Source: Paraglomus occultum (lineage: Eukaryota > Glomeromycota > Glomeromycetes > Paraglomerales > Paraglomeraceae). From it: a DNA stretch of 21,232 bases. Numbering within the stretch: position 1 is the first letter of the stretch; each line of letters opens with the position of its first letter. The notes under the pieces are model-generated. The model was not told where the DNA came from, did no database searches, and saw only the letters and a program-made list of their open reading frames with translations. Made by a program: the position numbers and the translations under genes. Positions 1 to 7,243 of this stretch are shown in pieces. Where the stretch lies: assembly GCA_910592205.1 (NCBI GenBank), contig CAJVPJ010000593.1, positions 1-21,232 on the forward strand, read 5' to 3'.

Positions 1-1
1 A

Positions 2-97
2 GGGCAGAAAGAGGAAATAAAGCCCGAAAATATATCCAACTTTCCACTTTATCAGAAAATAATTAGTAAAGAATATCCTAATTGGTGTAAAATTTAA
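2..97 (+). CDS. C-terminal end of an unknown protein (partial)
   Basis: This frame is open from the window edge for 31 codons to TAA at 95-97. Its end lies seven bases before the recombinase start, which fits a tightly packed operon. The visible residues (GQKEEIKPEN...YPNWCKI) are charged and polar with no motif I recognise. The other forward frames stop earlier (position 64 in frame 1, position 18 in frame 3), which favours this one, but a chance open stretch cannot be excluded. Confidence 0.45.
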   Translation, partial: GQKEEIKPENISNFPLYQKIISKEYPNWCKI

Positions 98-104
98 ATA
101 AGGA

Positions 105-647
105 ATGGCAAAAAATTTATCTATTTTACCCACTAACCAACTTTTAGCCCAAGTTTGGGACTACATTATTAGCCGGCCCAGCAAAAGAGGAGAACACAAA
201 AAAGAGATAATGGAGTGCCTATTTTTACTCTGCTGAAAGGCAGGATTAAGAATTAGTGAGGCCCTAAACTTTGACTTATCCTTAGAAAATCAAGAACCAT
301 CTTTTAAAAACTTATATCTTTTGCGGGGCAAAGGTAAAAAAGAACGCTGAGTTTATGTGGGAGAAGAAATTATTAGGGAACTTAAAAAAAGAAATTGAAA
401 ATCACAACAGACTAATCGCTTTACTTTTAGCAAGTTTTTAGAGCAAGTAAAAAAGGAAATAAATATCGCAGAAAATATCGAACTGGCTCCTCATACTTTA
501 AGAAGGTGTTTTGCTACTCACCAGGCTATTTCAGGAATGCCTTTGCCCGTGTTGCAGAAAGTGTTAGGGCATAGTAAAATTTCTACTACTGCCTTATACA
601 TCAAAGATTCTGATTTAAATAATTTAGTAAAATTCCGTCCAGTGTAA
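105..647 (+). CDS. Tyrosine recombinase / integrase, catalytic domain only
   Basis: This is a site-specific DNA recombinase of the lambda-integrase/Xer family, 180 residues, read with UGA as Trp. All catalytic positions are visible: R49 in the AGLRISEAL motif, K76 in GKGKKER, H130-x-x-R133 in HTLRR, H156 in LGH, and the nucleophile Y165 in ALYIKD. The in-frame TGA at residue 81 falls in KERWV, where family members often carry Trp. About 100 residues of the usual N-terminal SAM-like core-binding domain are missing. The ATG at 105 follows the preceding stop closely with AAGGA just before it. It could serve an integrated element covering the genes downstream, or be a chromosomal single-domain recombinase. 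The family call is firm; the biological role is inferred. Confidence 0.93.
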
Positions 648-657
648 AATTAAGAAT

Positions 658-876
658 ATGACTGGTACTCAGATTTTGTTAACTTGGCTAGTAATTGGGA
701 TAGTTAGTTGGATTTATTACCTAGTCAAAATGGCCTACTTAGAAGCCAAAATTAAATATCTCGAAAGGAAATCAAGAAATTTAGTCAAAGAAAATCAAAC
801 TTCTAGAACAGAAAAAGAGACTTATCAGACTAAATATGAAATTAAGAAAAATAATTTAAGTAAGAATAATGGATAA
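658..876 (+). CDS. Small single-span membrane protein, 72 aa
   Basis: The protein opens with a hydrophobic segment (about residues 7-26, ILLTWLVIGIVSWIYYLV), followed by a charged, probably coiled-coil cytoplasmic tail rich in Lys, Glu and Asn. It begins 10 bases after the recombinase stop, and its end overlaps the next start by 8 bases, so the set is probably cotranscribed and translationally coupled. I do not recognise a family. An unprocessed membrane anchor with a cytosolic helix is the most that can be said. Confidence 0.7.
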   Translation: MTGTQILLTWLVIGIVSWIYYLVKMAYLEAKIKYLERKSRNLVKENQTSRTEKETYQTKYEIKKNNLSKNNG

Positions 877-1135
877 TAACGCAGGAGTTTGACTATTTTT
901 GCTGACAATAGTAGAAGTATTAAGAATTTTTAATGACTTCTATCGTTCTCGAAAAATAGATAAAGTTTTGTCACAATTAGCGGATAAAAAAAATTTGAAA
1001 GAGTTCATTCGAAGAGAAGTAACTACTCCTGAAAAAACTGTTAGGAATACAAAAATTAAATTTTGGAAAGAAGGAAAATATAAAGAACCAGAAGAAATTT
1101 TAAAAGAAAATAATGGAAAAAAAAGAAAGCATTAA
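869..1135 (+). CDS. Small membrane-anchored basic protein, 88 aa
   Basis: I chose the ATG at 869, which overlaps the upstream stop (ATGGATAA). This gives an N-terminal membrane segment (residues 6-20, with Trp8 from TGA) before a strongly basic, lysine-rich remainder. Starting later, at the TTG of 899, would cut off the front half of that segment. The tail (KENNGKKRKH) overlaps the next reading frame by 23 bases. It has the same layout as its upstream neighbour (membrane helix, then charged tail), so the two may be partners. The function is unknown. Confidence 0.65.
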
Positions 1136-1700
1136 ACAAAACTCAGTAAAAAATAAGGAGCATCAAGAAGAAAATCAAGAAATGTCTCAGCAAAAGTTTG
1201 AAGAATTGCTTATAAAGGTAAAGTTTATAGCCTTTGGAATAATGGGAAATATCAGATGAGACAAAATAAAACCATTAGAGTTTTGAAAAAATGAAGAGGA
1301 CAAACTATTTGCCCAGTTAGTGTTTGAAATGGAGGAAAAGGGATGTCGGATAACTTATGAAATTACAGAAGAAGACAAACAAAGATTTCTAAAAACTAGC
1401 ACCTTTGAGATAGTAGAGAGATTTATCACTCTACATTTAGTAAATTACGGAAAGAATGGTTATTTTGATTATCATTGTCCAGATTGCAAACAAACCACCT
1501 TAACAAAATCATCAGTAGTAAATGATCCAGGCAAAGAATCAATATGTTGTAATCTTTGTGGATGAGCAATGTCAATGGAAGTATACCAAGAATATTTGAA
1601 CGATAAGAGACATAATCCTTCCTTAGAATTCTCTGAGTGACTAGGCGAGCGTAACAGAAGGATGGCTAGAGATAGGAGAGAAAGAACTAAAGTTTTTTAA
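1113..1700 (+). CDS. Zinc-ribbon protein, 195 aa
   Basis: Reading through three TGA codons as Trp (residues 49, 58, 151) and a fourth at 176 joins what would otherwise look like fragments. Residues 1-30 are charged and helical. A mixed alpha/beta region follows, then a C4 zinc ribbon: C122-x2-C125 and C145/C146...C149, ending CNLCGW. The ribbon resembles those of primases, topoisomerases and transcription factors, so nucleic-acid binding is plausible but not shown. The C-terminus is arginine-rich (GERNRRMARDRRERTK). The start overlaps the preceding gene. I cannot assign a family. Confidence 0.72.
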
Positions 1701-1720
1701 ACTAAAATCTTTAAAGGGTA

Positions 1721-1734
1721 AAAATAAGTTATAG
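1721..1734 (+). promoter_or_regulatory. Shared 14-base leader of the toxin-like gene, left copy
   Basis: AAAATAAGTTATAG lies directly against the ATG at 1735. The identical 14-mer recurs at 9201-9214, three bases before the start of the paralogous gene. It has no Shine-Dalgarno-like purine run. Strict conservation upstream of two otherwise diverged genes suggests a promoter element, an operator for the antitoxin, or a translation start context. Confidence 0.5.
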
Positions 1735-2061
1735 ATGAAGAAAAAGATTATTAATTACTCCATTACTAGTTATCCTTGTAATATAATTATTAATGGTCGT
1801 TGATTTACTGAATTAGAAATTAGTCAATATTATAAAACTAAGCCTGGACGTTCCACGGTGAATGATAGTATAATTCAAGAGTTAGTCAAGAAATTTCCTA
1901 ATCGACCATTTAGAAAAAACAAAAACGATTATTATAATTTTGAACCTTTATATATTGGCTACCGTGCTTATAATTTGGTTTGAGATTATGATGAATCACC
2001 CTTTACTACTACTCTAATTATAATTGACTGTTATCGCGAAAAAAAATATGATAAGAAATAA
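1735..2061 (+). CDS. Toxin-like partner of a toxin-antitoxin-like pair, left copy (108 aa)
   Basis: This protein is paralogous to the one at 9218-9535. Both begin with a K-I-I-x-Y opening, have a helix near mid-protein (here S-T-V-N-D-S-I-I-Q-E-L-V) and carry a Y-x-L-V-W strand followed by a final strand ending in Cys. The layout (short strands, a helix, then strands ending in I-I-x-C) resembles small DUF4258- or BrnT-like toxin folds, but I see no diagnostic catalytic set and the assignment is tentative. The stop lies 4 bases before the HTH partner, and toxin-first order is typical of higBA-like modules. Two TGA codons encode Trp23 and Trp87. Confidence 0.55.
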
Positions 2062-2065
2062 ACAT

Positions 2066-2476
2066 ATGACAAAAAAAGACAACAATTTAAAAAAAAATAA
2101 AACTGGTTGGAGGGAAATTGATGTAGCCGCCTTAGAAAGAATGAGACGACCAGACTACCATTATATTAATAGAGGTTTAACCCTCGATGCTACTCCAACT
2201 GAAAAGGCTAAATACGAAATTTGTCAAGGAATTTTGCGATATGTTCAGGAAAATAACATTTCTGATCAAGATTTAAAGAAAATACTGGACATTAAAGAGA
2301 GAAAAAAATTAGAATGCTTGCTATATTGCCACATTAACAATTTTGATCTGGATGAATTAGGTAATTATGCTGACAAATTATTTGCCCCCTTTGAATTAAA
2401 AATTGTTCGTCCCGGAGAAGAAGTCCATGTAATATCTCAGCCGAAAACTAATGGTCGTCCTAGAAAACATGCTTAA
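2066..2476 (+). CDS. HTH antitoxin-like protein, left copy (136 aa)
   Basis: Residues of roughly 50-115 match the layout of XRE/HTH_37-type antitoxins: T-x-x-E-K-A-K-Y-E-I, then a helix-turn-helix around NNISDQDLKKILDI, then an F-x-L-D-x-L helix and a final strand (FELKIV). Such proteins normally neutralise the partner toxin and repress their own operon. The paralogue at 9541-9933 shares this core and the C-terminal tag N-G-R-[PL]-R-K-H. I chose the ATG at 2066, four bases past the toxin stop, because the paralogue starts similarly; an ATG at 2048 and a TTG at 2024 are upstream alternatives. The basic tail could contact DNA. Confidence 0.65.
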   Translation: MTKKDNNLKKNKTGWREIDVAALERMRRPDYHYINRGLTLDATPTEKAKYEICQGILRYVQENNISDQDLKKILDIKERKKLECLLYCHINNFDLDELGNYADKLFAPFELKIVRPGEEVHVISQPKTNGRPRKHA

Positions 2477-2479
2477 TTT

Positions 2480-2977
2480 ATGCCCTGTAATAATTGTCAA
2501 AAAATAATTTCTCAACCTAAAGAAGACCCAAGAGAAGAAAAAGAAATAATTAAAGACTTAATAAATTGTAAGAACTGTTCTGAAAAAATTATTGCTAGAT
2601 GTGGCGCTTGCCGATGACCGATTTATAATCATTATTCACTTTACAAAGATTCAGGAAGTCTTGGAGTTGGAAATCCTTTTGTAAATTTCACTAGAAATTG
2701 AGAATTAACTCAATGCGATTGATGCCATAAACAATGAATAACTGAAAAGAAAAAAACAGAAAAATGATGAAAACAAAATAGGTGAAAAGTCTGGTTTTAC
2801 GAATTCTTGATGCTATTAGTTTTGGAATTATTGCTAATTTGTCTAAAACTTTTTGTTGTTTTCCTTATTGCACTAATTTTCTTACCCGGCTTATTTATCT
2901 TTTTATCAAAAGAAATTTTGAATATAATTGTTTGAAGAAAGAAATTTAAATCCAGAAAGAGAAAATCAAAAGTTTAA
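2480..2977 (+). CDS. Multi-zinc-knuckle membrane protein, 165 aa
   Basis: Eight cysteines form four C-x2-C pairs (C3/C6, C30/C33, C41/C44, C79/C82), enough for two zinc sites. They precede a tryptophan-rich linker in which most Trp are TGA-coded. A long hydrophobic stretch (about residues 109-143) could be one thick helix or a hairpin of two, and the protein ends in a very basic tail (RKKFKSRKRKSKV). The knuckles and the basic tail are probably on the cytosolic side if the span is a hairpin. It starts 3 bases after the antitoxin stop, in a block that resembles the region following the second antitoxin. No family recognised. Confidence 0.7.
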
Positions 2978-3330
2978 ATAATTTTTCCTATCTCCCAACA
3001 AAATCTTTTCTGAACACTCAGTAAATTTTCCCAAAATCCACCCAAATTTTTTTTCCTCATTTTCCTAAATTGTTCATCTACATTCTTAATTATTATGTAG
3101 TGGTTCATGTTAAAAAATGCTTACCATGGCTGCTAATTCAAACTACTAAAATCAAAAATATAGCCCTGTAAAAGCCCGGTAACGGAAAACTATCCAGCAC
3201 TCAGAAAAATATTGAAGGCTCTCATAGTTAAAAAACTATCAACCTTCCAGCTCTCCCTATTTAGGCAACTGTAAATAAATATTTGTTCTGAACTTCCTCC
3301 TTGTAAGGAAATAAATAAAGAATTAAAAAT
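2978..3330 (+). promoter_or_regulatory. 353-base noncoding leader before the microprotein array
   Basis: No frame here carries a convincing gene on either strand. A weak promoter candidate is TTGTTC at 3070-3075 with TATTAT at 3091-3096, but the 15-base spacing is short. If used, it would leave a leader of more than 200 bases containing the hairpin at 3214-3247 and GCCCTGTA at 3163-3170, an 8-mer also seen just past both antitoxin stops (2482, 9941). A purine run (AAGGAA, 3305) precedes the first start. A regulatory leader, a small RNA or a replication/packaging origin are all possible. Confidence 0.45.
3214..3247 (+). promoter_or_regulatory. Imperfect hairpin in the array leader
   Basis: GAAGG (3214-3218) pairs with CCTTC (3243-3247), and ATAGTT pairs with AACTAT around an AAAA loop; the two stems are separated by an asymmetric internal loop (CTCTC opposite CAA). 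No T-run follows, so it is not a standard terminator. It could be a regulatory element or, if the region is a mobile replicon, part of an origin. Confidence 0.45.
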
Positions 3331-3447
3331 ATGAGTAAATTTCAACAACTTACAGAATCAAAATGAACTTATTTAGCAATTGCGATTATTGTTGGTTATG
3401 TGGCCGCCTATGGTTATGAACACTGATTGCCTAAAAAAGCAGAGTAA
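3331..3447 (+). CDS. Membrane microprotein, 38 aa
   Basis: First gene of the array. A short polar N-terminus leads into one membrane helix (about residues 12-29, rich in Ala, Ile, Val, Tyr and Gly), then a short tail HWLPKKAE. Trp12 and Trp32 are TGA-coded. Its stop forms TAATTATG with the next start. The size and single span recall minor coat proteins of filamentous phages, which is only an analogy. Confidence 0.6.
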
Positions 3448-3449
3448 TT

Positions 3450-3689
3450 ATGGCCAAGCAAATTAAAGTTTCTGCTGCTCCCAATTTAGCCTCCGCTTAT
3501 GACCTAGTTTTGGCTGATTTATTTACTAAATTAACCAAGTTAAAAGAAGGAGTGATTAAGTTAGGACCATTAGGAACTCTCCACAAAAAACAACGCATAA
3601 TGCATAGTGCCTTAAATGGTCGGACTTATGCTTACTATCAGGTTAGTTTTAAAGCCTCGGCTAAGTTAAAAAAAGCCTTAGATAAATAA
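3450..3689 (+). CDS. HU/IHF-like DNA-binding protein, 79 aa
   Basis: The pattern from about residue 35 follows the HU fold: a G-x-L-G-T-L element in place of the usual G-F-G-T-F, a basic stretch (HKKQRIM) leading towards the DNA-gripping arm, then a strand and V-S-F-K-A-S-x-x-L-K-K-A-L-D, matching the usual V-x-F-K-x-G-x-x-L-K. It is slightly shorter than the usual 90 residues, and the arm is short. HU-type proteins bend and compact DNA. Its place as second gene among membrane microproteins suggests a genome-packaging or regulatory role for the same element. The fold call comes from pattern recognition only. Confidence 0.6.
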   Translation: MAKQIKVSAAPNLASAYDLVLADLFTKLTKLKEGVIKLGPLGTLHKKQRIMHSALNGRTYAYYQVSFKASAKLKKALDK

Positions 3690-3691
3690 TT

Positions 3692-3733
3692 ATGGAAAGT
3701 TTATTTAAACTTCTCTATTGATTTATAAAATAA
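3692..3733 (+). CDS. Possible 13-residue hydrophobic peptide
   Basis: The frame opens with the same TAATTATG junction as its neighbours and encodes MESLFKLLYWFIK, an amphipathic hydrophobic peptide with Trp from TGA. It fills most of an otherwise noncoding gap of 50 bases. It may be translated or may simply be a relay for ribosome re-initiation. Confidence 0.3.
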
Positions 3734-3739
3734 AACAAT

Positions 3740-3901
3740 ATGGATAAAAAAGTATTATTACTAGTGGCCGCGGCAGTTTGTGTCGGCATCTATTTCTATG
3801 GTTCGCAGGTCGATAAAGAAAATAAATATTTGAAACTATTGCCTGTCATCGGTGGAGGTGCTTATGCTCTCAACTTTGTCATTAATTTAGCCACTAACTA
3901 A
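3740..3901 (+). CDS. Two-span membrane microprotein, 53 aa
   Basis: Two hydrophobic segments (about residues 4-20 and 34-51) are joined by a charged loop (DKENKYLK). The second span starts with a glycine cluster, VIGGGAY, that could allow tight helix packing. It starts 6 bases after the preceding stop and ends in TAATTATG with the next start. No family recognised. Confidence 0.6.
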   Translation: MDKKVLLLVAAAVCVGIYFYGSQVDKENKYLKLLPVIGGGAYALNFVINLATN

Positions 3902-3903
3902 TT

Positions 3904-4293
3904 ATGAATAACCAACAGAACTGAAATAACAGTCAGCCAAGTAATCAAAATCAGGAATCTAATCCGCAAAATCAACCCAATAATCAGTCTTCGGGACTAA
4001 TGCAACTAGTCGGAGCGGTTTTACCCGCTTTACTCGAACATTTTACTGGACAAAAGATGACCGCGGGTGGTCCAGGTCCAGAGATGCAATTAGTTTTCTC
4101 CCAAATCCTCAGTATCCAACAGCAAATTTTAACTAATCAACAAGCCTTTAACCAAAGACTAATTGCCTTAGAAAGTAGTGCTTCCCAGCAACTAACTAAC
4201 CTTTCTCAGCAAGTCCAAAGCATCAAATCCATTCGTCTCTCCCAAGAGAAAAAACAAATTGACTTCAATTTACAGCAAGAAAATCCAGAATAA
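3904..4293 (+). CDS. Gln/Asn-rich protein with coiled-coil, 129 aa
   Basis: The first 32 residues are almost all Asn, Gln, Ser and Pro and probably disordered. A moderately hydrophobic segment follows (LMQLVGAVLPALLEHF), then a glycine-rich turn and a helix with heptad-like spacing from about residue 63 to the end. Trp7 is TGA-coded; starting at the later ATG (4000) would lose the polar head and break the TAATTATG spacing. It could be a structural or scaffold component. The family is unknown. Confidence 0.65.
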
Positions 4294-4295
4294 TT

Positions 4296-4430
4296 ATGTC
4301 CCTTTTCGATATCACGCCCTTAACTAAGGAAATTCAAGAATTTAAAAATAACCAGCAAAATAATCAAGCAAAAATCATCGCCCTGTTACAGGAACAAAAT
4401 CAATTATTAAAACAACTATTACCAAAATAA
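4296..4430 (+). CDS. Coiled-coil microprotein, 44 aa
   Basis: This is a soluble, Gln/Leu-rich helix (KEIQEFKNNQ...LLKQLLPK) with hydrophobic residues at heptad positions and no membrane span, bounded by TAATTATG and TAATATG. Its sequence style matches the C-terminal helix of the preceding protein, so the two may pair. No family recognised. Confidence 0.55.
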   Translation: MSLFDITPLTKEIQEFKNNQQNNQAKIIALLQEQNQLLKQLLPK

Positions 4431-4431
4431 T

Positions 4432-4611
4432 ATGGCACAAGATATAACTGAAAAAGAAAGCACTCGGTCCTATAATCGACCAGCAACTCTTGACACCGCT
4501 CAATTAGAGTATTCCTTTAAGCAAATGTTTGTTTATGGCACTATTGCGGCAGCTGCTCTAACTCTCGGTGTCACTTACGCTTATTTATTAATCCAAAAAA
4601 TTAAAAACTAA
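4432..4611 (+). CDS. Membrane microprotein with coat-like topology, 59 aa
   Basis: The N-terminal half is polar and amphipathic, with several acidic residues. A single membrane helix (about residues 34-55, rich in Ala, Thr, Gly and Tyr) follows, and the protein ends in the basic tail QKIKN. This acidic-helix-basic order is that of inovirus major coat proteins, although no cleavable signal is visible. It starts one base after the upstream stop. The coat idea is inference. Confidence 0.58.
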   Translation: MAQDITEKESTRSYNRPATLDTAQLEYSFKQMFVYGTIAAAALTLGVTYAYLLIQKIKN

Positions 4612-4612
4612 T

Positions 4613-4768
4613 ATGTCAAATCTGAATCAAGAAAACACTTTACAATCCTGAGCCACTGGCAAACTAGCCATGTCGCTAATCGGTTTATCTGTCGGAATAT
4701 TCTTATACAAATCAGGAGTAGTCCAAAAGCTAACTGGTAAATTATTCAGCAAAAAAGAGAGTGAGTAA
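4613..4768 (+). CDS. Membrane microprotein, 51 aa
   Basis: A polar N-terminus with TGA-coded Trp13 precedes one weakly hydrophobic span (about residues 19-32, MSLIGLSVGIFLY) and a lysine-rich tail. It starts one base after its neighbour. A 31-base gap follows, the longest inside this half of the array. No family recognised. Confidence 0.55.
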
Positions 4769-4799
4769 TTGCTCTCTGACTGCCCCATTTTAAGCCCTT

Positions 4800-5219
4800 A
4801 TGAATAACCTCAATACTGCCAACCTCAAAGATACTATTATCAGCACTTTCCAAGAAATCTTAGCCGAAGACCCGAATTTTTTCTTTACCGATAAATTAAG
4901 TATTCTGACTTGAAAGAGTAAGAAAATTGACGGAGCCTTAATTACCAAGATTGGTAATATAAGATACTTGGGCTTGCTGAGAAAAGATATTAAGGGTCAG
5001 GAGTATTGAAAATATAAGCCTTTAAGCCGAAATTCTGAACTAGAACAAACTGGTCCAGAAAGTCCGGTAATTCAGCCGAATTCCTCAACTACCAATAATC
5101 AGTTAAAAAAGGAAGAAATTAACTCTCAACTTTCGCCAACTGATAATATTGCTAAATTTCAGCAAAGACAAATGAAAAGTGAAACTATTAATTATGACCA
5201 ATCAACTAATAACTCCTAG
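4800..5219 (+). CDS. Possible winged-helix protein, 139 aa
   Basis: Residues 8-75 read as helix (LKDTIISTFQEIL), helix (about 28-36), helix (DGALITKIGN), then a strand-turn-strand ending in EYWKYKPL, the order expected for a winged helix. Two Trp in this part are TGA-coded. The remainder is Ser/Asn/Gln-rich and probably disordered. It could be the regulator or DNA-binding protein of the array, but the fold is judged by eye. The last 26 bases overlap the next gene. Confidence 0.6.
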
Positions 5220-5373
5220 TTTAACGAATACTGTCCAGCAGTTAAACGCTACTTTACAAGCCCTTCAGCCTGCGGATAATCAGAATACTCGACTAATTAC
5301 TTATGCCCTAGTGGCTACGGCCATCACGGGAATACTGGTTTATCACTATATAAGACAGCAAGAAACAGACTAA
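5194..5373 (+). CDS. Membrane microprotein, 59 aa
   Basis: I chose the ATG at 5194 over the GTG at 5179 because it sits in another exact TAATTATG, even though here the TAA is not the stop of the upstream gene. The protein has a polar, Gln/Asn-rich N-terminus, one span (about residues 37-53, YALVATAITGILVYHY) and a short charged tail. Topology is close to the coat-like protein at 4432. Confidence 0.58.
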   Translation: MTNQLITPSLTNTVQQLNATLQALQPADNQNTRLITYALVATAITGILVYHYIRQQETD

Positions 5374-5375
5374 TT

Positions 5376-5681
5376 ATGGCACTCAAAGACTATTTACCAG
5401 ACTTCAAAGGAGCATTAAAGGGCTTTTATGAAGAAAACTTGAAAGAAACAATCGAAACTAAAACGGCTTACTACGAAAAATTACTTCAAGAAAATATTGC
5501 TTTTAGCCAACGCACCCAAAAAATAGCTATTGCCTTAGGGATTAGTATTTTTTTATTGTTAGCCATTGCTTACTTTTGGCAAGGTAATTCTAAATATTTA
5601 GCCTTGGGAGTTTTAACTGGTTATCTAGCCCCTTACATTTATCAATTAATTCACAATAATCAATCTTATGTCCAACACTAA
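5376..5681 (+). CDS. Two-span membrane protein, 101 aa
   Basis: A charged amphipathic N-terminal half (residues 1-48) is followed by two membrane segments (about 50-67 and 73-90) separated by the short loop QGNSKY. It starts after a TAATTATG junction, and the next start lies 14 bases inside its 3' end. The soluble half is probably cytosolic. No family recognised. Confidence 0.65.
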   Translation: MALKDYLPDFKGALKGFYEENLKETIETKTAYYEKLLQENIAFSQRTQKIAIALGISIFLLLAIAYFWQGNSKYLALGVLTGYLAPYIYQLIHNNQSYVQH

Positions 5682-5784
5682 ATGACTAATTTGGTTCTCC
5701 ATCTGTGCCGTATTCGGTTTTTATATCCGTCATTGGATAAATACAGGAGCAGGACAATTCCGGAGATTCCAAGAATATTTTTAA
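5668..5784 (+). CDS. Membrane microprotein, 38 aa
   Basis: With TGA-coded Trp6, the frame gives a clean hydrophobic span (about residues 6-21, WLIWFSICAVFGFYIR) and a basic, Arg/Gln-containing tail. It fits better than the longer ORF at 5682-5864, which has no membrane segment unlike its neighbours and would overlap the next gene. It overlaps the upstream gene by 14 bases. Confidence 0.5.
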
Positions 5785-5790
5785 AACACT

Positions 5791-5922
5791 ATGTCAACTG
5801 TTCCCTTTTTAATTTGCTCGGCTTTGGCCGTGTTTTGCGGCATCTTAGTTCAGCAAACTATTGAGACTTTAATTAATACTTCACTGACTTTGTTGCCCTT
5901 TAATATCCGCACTGTTTCTTAG
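5791..5922 (+). CDS. Membrane microprotein, 43 aa
   Basis: The N-terminal hydrophobic helix (about residues 4-20, with two Cys) resembles a signal anchor, and the remainder is mildly hydrophobic. It starts 6 bases after the preceding stop and ends 28 bases before the basic protein. No family recognised. Confidence 0.5.
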   Translation: MSTVPFLICSALAVFCGILVQQTIETLINTSLTLLPFNIRTVS

Positions 5923-5950
5923 CCTCGTAGGAGAAGCATTTTTAAAAATT

Positions 5951-6265
5951 ATGAAAAAAGTTAAAAAATCTAGAAATCAAATAATTGTGGTGCCAACCAC
6001 TGCAAAAACTACTCGCAAAACTAAACCTAAAAAAAGCAAAAATTCCTCAATCGACTATTATAACTGCCTTCTTACTCAAGCCCAAAATAATTGACTTGAT
6101 CCAGCCTCGGGAACTAAGAAAAAGATTACTCAATGCTGTAAGGATTGCCGCTTGAATGCTCCGGCTTTAAGTGCGGTTAGAAATCAAGAAATCAAAAAAC
6201 TGATCATTTCTTATCAGCAAGTAGGAGATAGTTTGGCTAAGTTGTTGCGCCCTCTTGATAAATAA
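5951..6265 (+). CDS. Basic Cys-containing protein, 104 aa
   Basis: The first 33 residues are very rich in Lys and Arg (several KK and KPKKSK runs) and look disordered and nucleic-acid binding. Residues 36-75 hold four cysteines (C38, then C-C-x2-C around 62-66) that could bind zinc. A helical tail follows. AGGAG at 5929-5933 is 17 bases before the ATG, too far for a standard ribosome site; the start itself has the AATTATG context. Its stop overlaps the next start (TAATG). It could help condense or package DNA; this is inference. Confidence 0.6.
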
Positions 6266-6474
6266 TGGACTGTGCTGCTCAAATTCAACCTTGATTTTAC
6301 TTGTGCTTAACTCTCTGTGGGGTAATCCTGGCTATGTTAGCCATGTTTTTTGGTTATAATCTTACCTTGGATGGCCGAACTACTAAATTAGAAAAAAAGA
6401 ACGGTAAAGAACAGAAACAGATTGATGAATTAAAAAAAGAAGTTGAACAATTAAAACGGGGAGATAAAAACTAG
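6265..6474 (+). CDS. Membrane-anchored coiled-coil microprotein, 69 aa
   Basis: One membrane span (about residues 9-31, Cys- and Leu-rich with an AMLAMFFG stretch) is followed by a charged helix with a clear heptad (KKEVEQLKRG). Translation probably restarts at TAATG shared with the preceding stop. The same layout recurs at larger size in the genes at 6656 and 7512, in the reverse or same orientation. No family recognised. Confidence 0.6.
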
Positions 6475-6530
6475 TTTTTGTTGTCATCTATATCGGTTAC
6501 TAGTTTCCTTTCTCCCCTTTTTATATTCTT

Positions 6531-6623
6531 ATGACTAAATGCTTACTCTGTCAAAAAAGAAAACCCATCTTTGGTTCTAATCTCTGCTGATGATGTTCTT
6601 TAACCCAATGTCCTTGAAAATAG
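6531..6623 (+). CDS. 30-residue zinc-knuckle microprotein
   Basis: MTKCLLC begins a peptide with C4/C7 and C19/C22 plus C27, a spacing that fits a minimal C4 zinc knuckle of the C-x2-C...C-W-W-C type. Three Trp come from TGA, so a standard-code reading misses it. The downstream gap to 6656 holds no other frame. Function unknown. Confidence 0.45.
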
Positions 6624-6655
6624 ATAGTGATATTTATCTGAAAGATTAAATTAAT

Positions 6656-7243
6656 ATGACTAAAAAAGATCTTAAAAAAAGCCGTTCCACGGAAGATTTA
6701 AAGTCTCAACCGCAGGACAGTCAAAAAATCAAGGAACTCCAAGCCCAAATCACCGCCTTATTAGAACAAATCTCCCGGATTAAGCAAGAAGCTAATCAGC
6801 AAATCCAATTTGAAGCCAAAAAAGCTCAGAATTATTTGGAGCAGATTACTAAGTTAACGGCCGAAGTAGACAGTAAAGAGCAAGTGATTAAAGAACTAAC
6901 TACGGAAAAGAATGAATTAGCGGACCACAATAATGAGTTAAGAATCAACAATTTAAAGCAAGACAATTACTTCACCAAATACCAACAGGAAAGTAAACTT
7001 ACTCAGCAGTTAAAATTACAAGTCGCTAAACTACAAAAAGACCTCACTATTACTCAACAAGACCTCAAATCCGCCCAAAGAATTATTGAATTAAGAACTA
7101 TTAAACCAGATAATAAAGATAGAAAAGAAAACTCCTTTGATTACTGAACCTGAATCAGAATTGGCTTACTAGCACTAATAGTTTATTTATCCTTCAACAA
7201 TCAACAAAAACCAGAAAATAATCATGGTAAACTTAGGAATTAA
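6656..7243 (+). CDS. Coiled-coil protein with C-terminal membrane anchor, 195 aa
   Basis: Residues 15-150 are a nearly unbroken Gln/Lys/Glu/Leu-rich coiled coil. TGA at 7145-7147 reads as Trp164 and opens the C-terminal span (about 166-180, IRIGLLALIVYLSF), which a standard-code translation would lose. A short polar tail follows. The next gene starts 20 bases before this one ends. It is likely a membrane-tethered rod pointing into the cytosol. No enzymatic motif is present. Confidence 0.72.

Noticed and set aside
5682-5864. 60-codon plus-strand ORF
   Set aside because: It overlaps two frames that encode convincing membrane helices in array style (5668-5784 and 5791-5922), and itself has no membrane segment.
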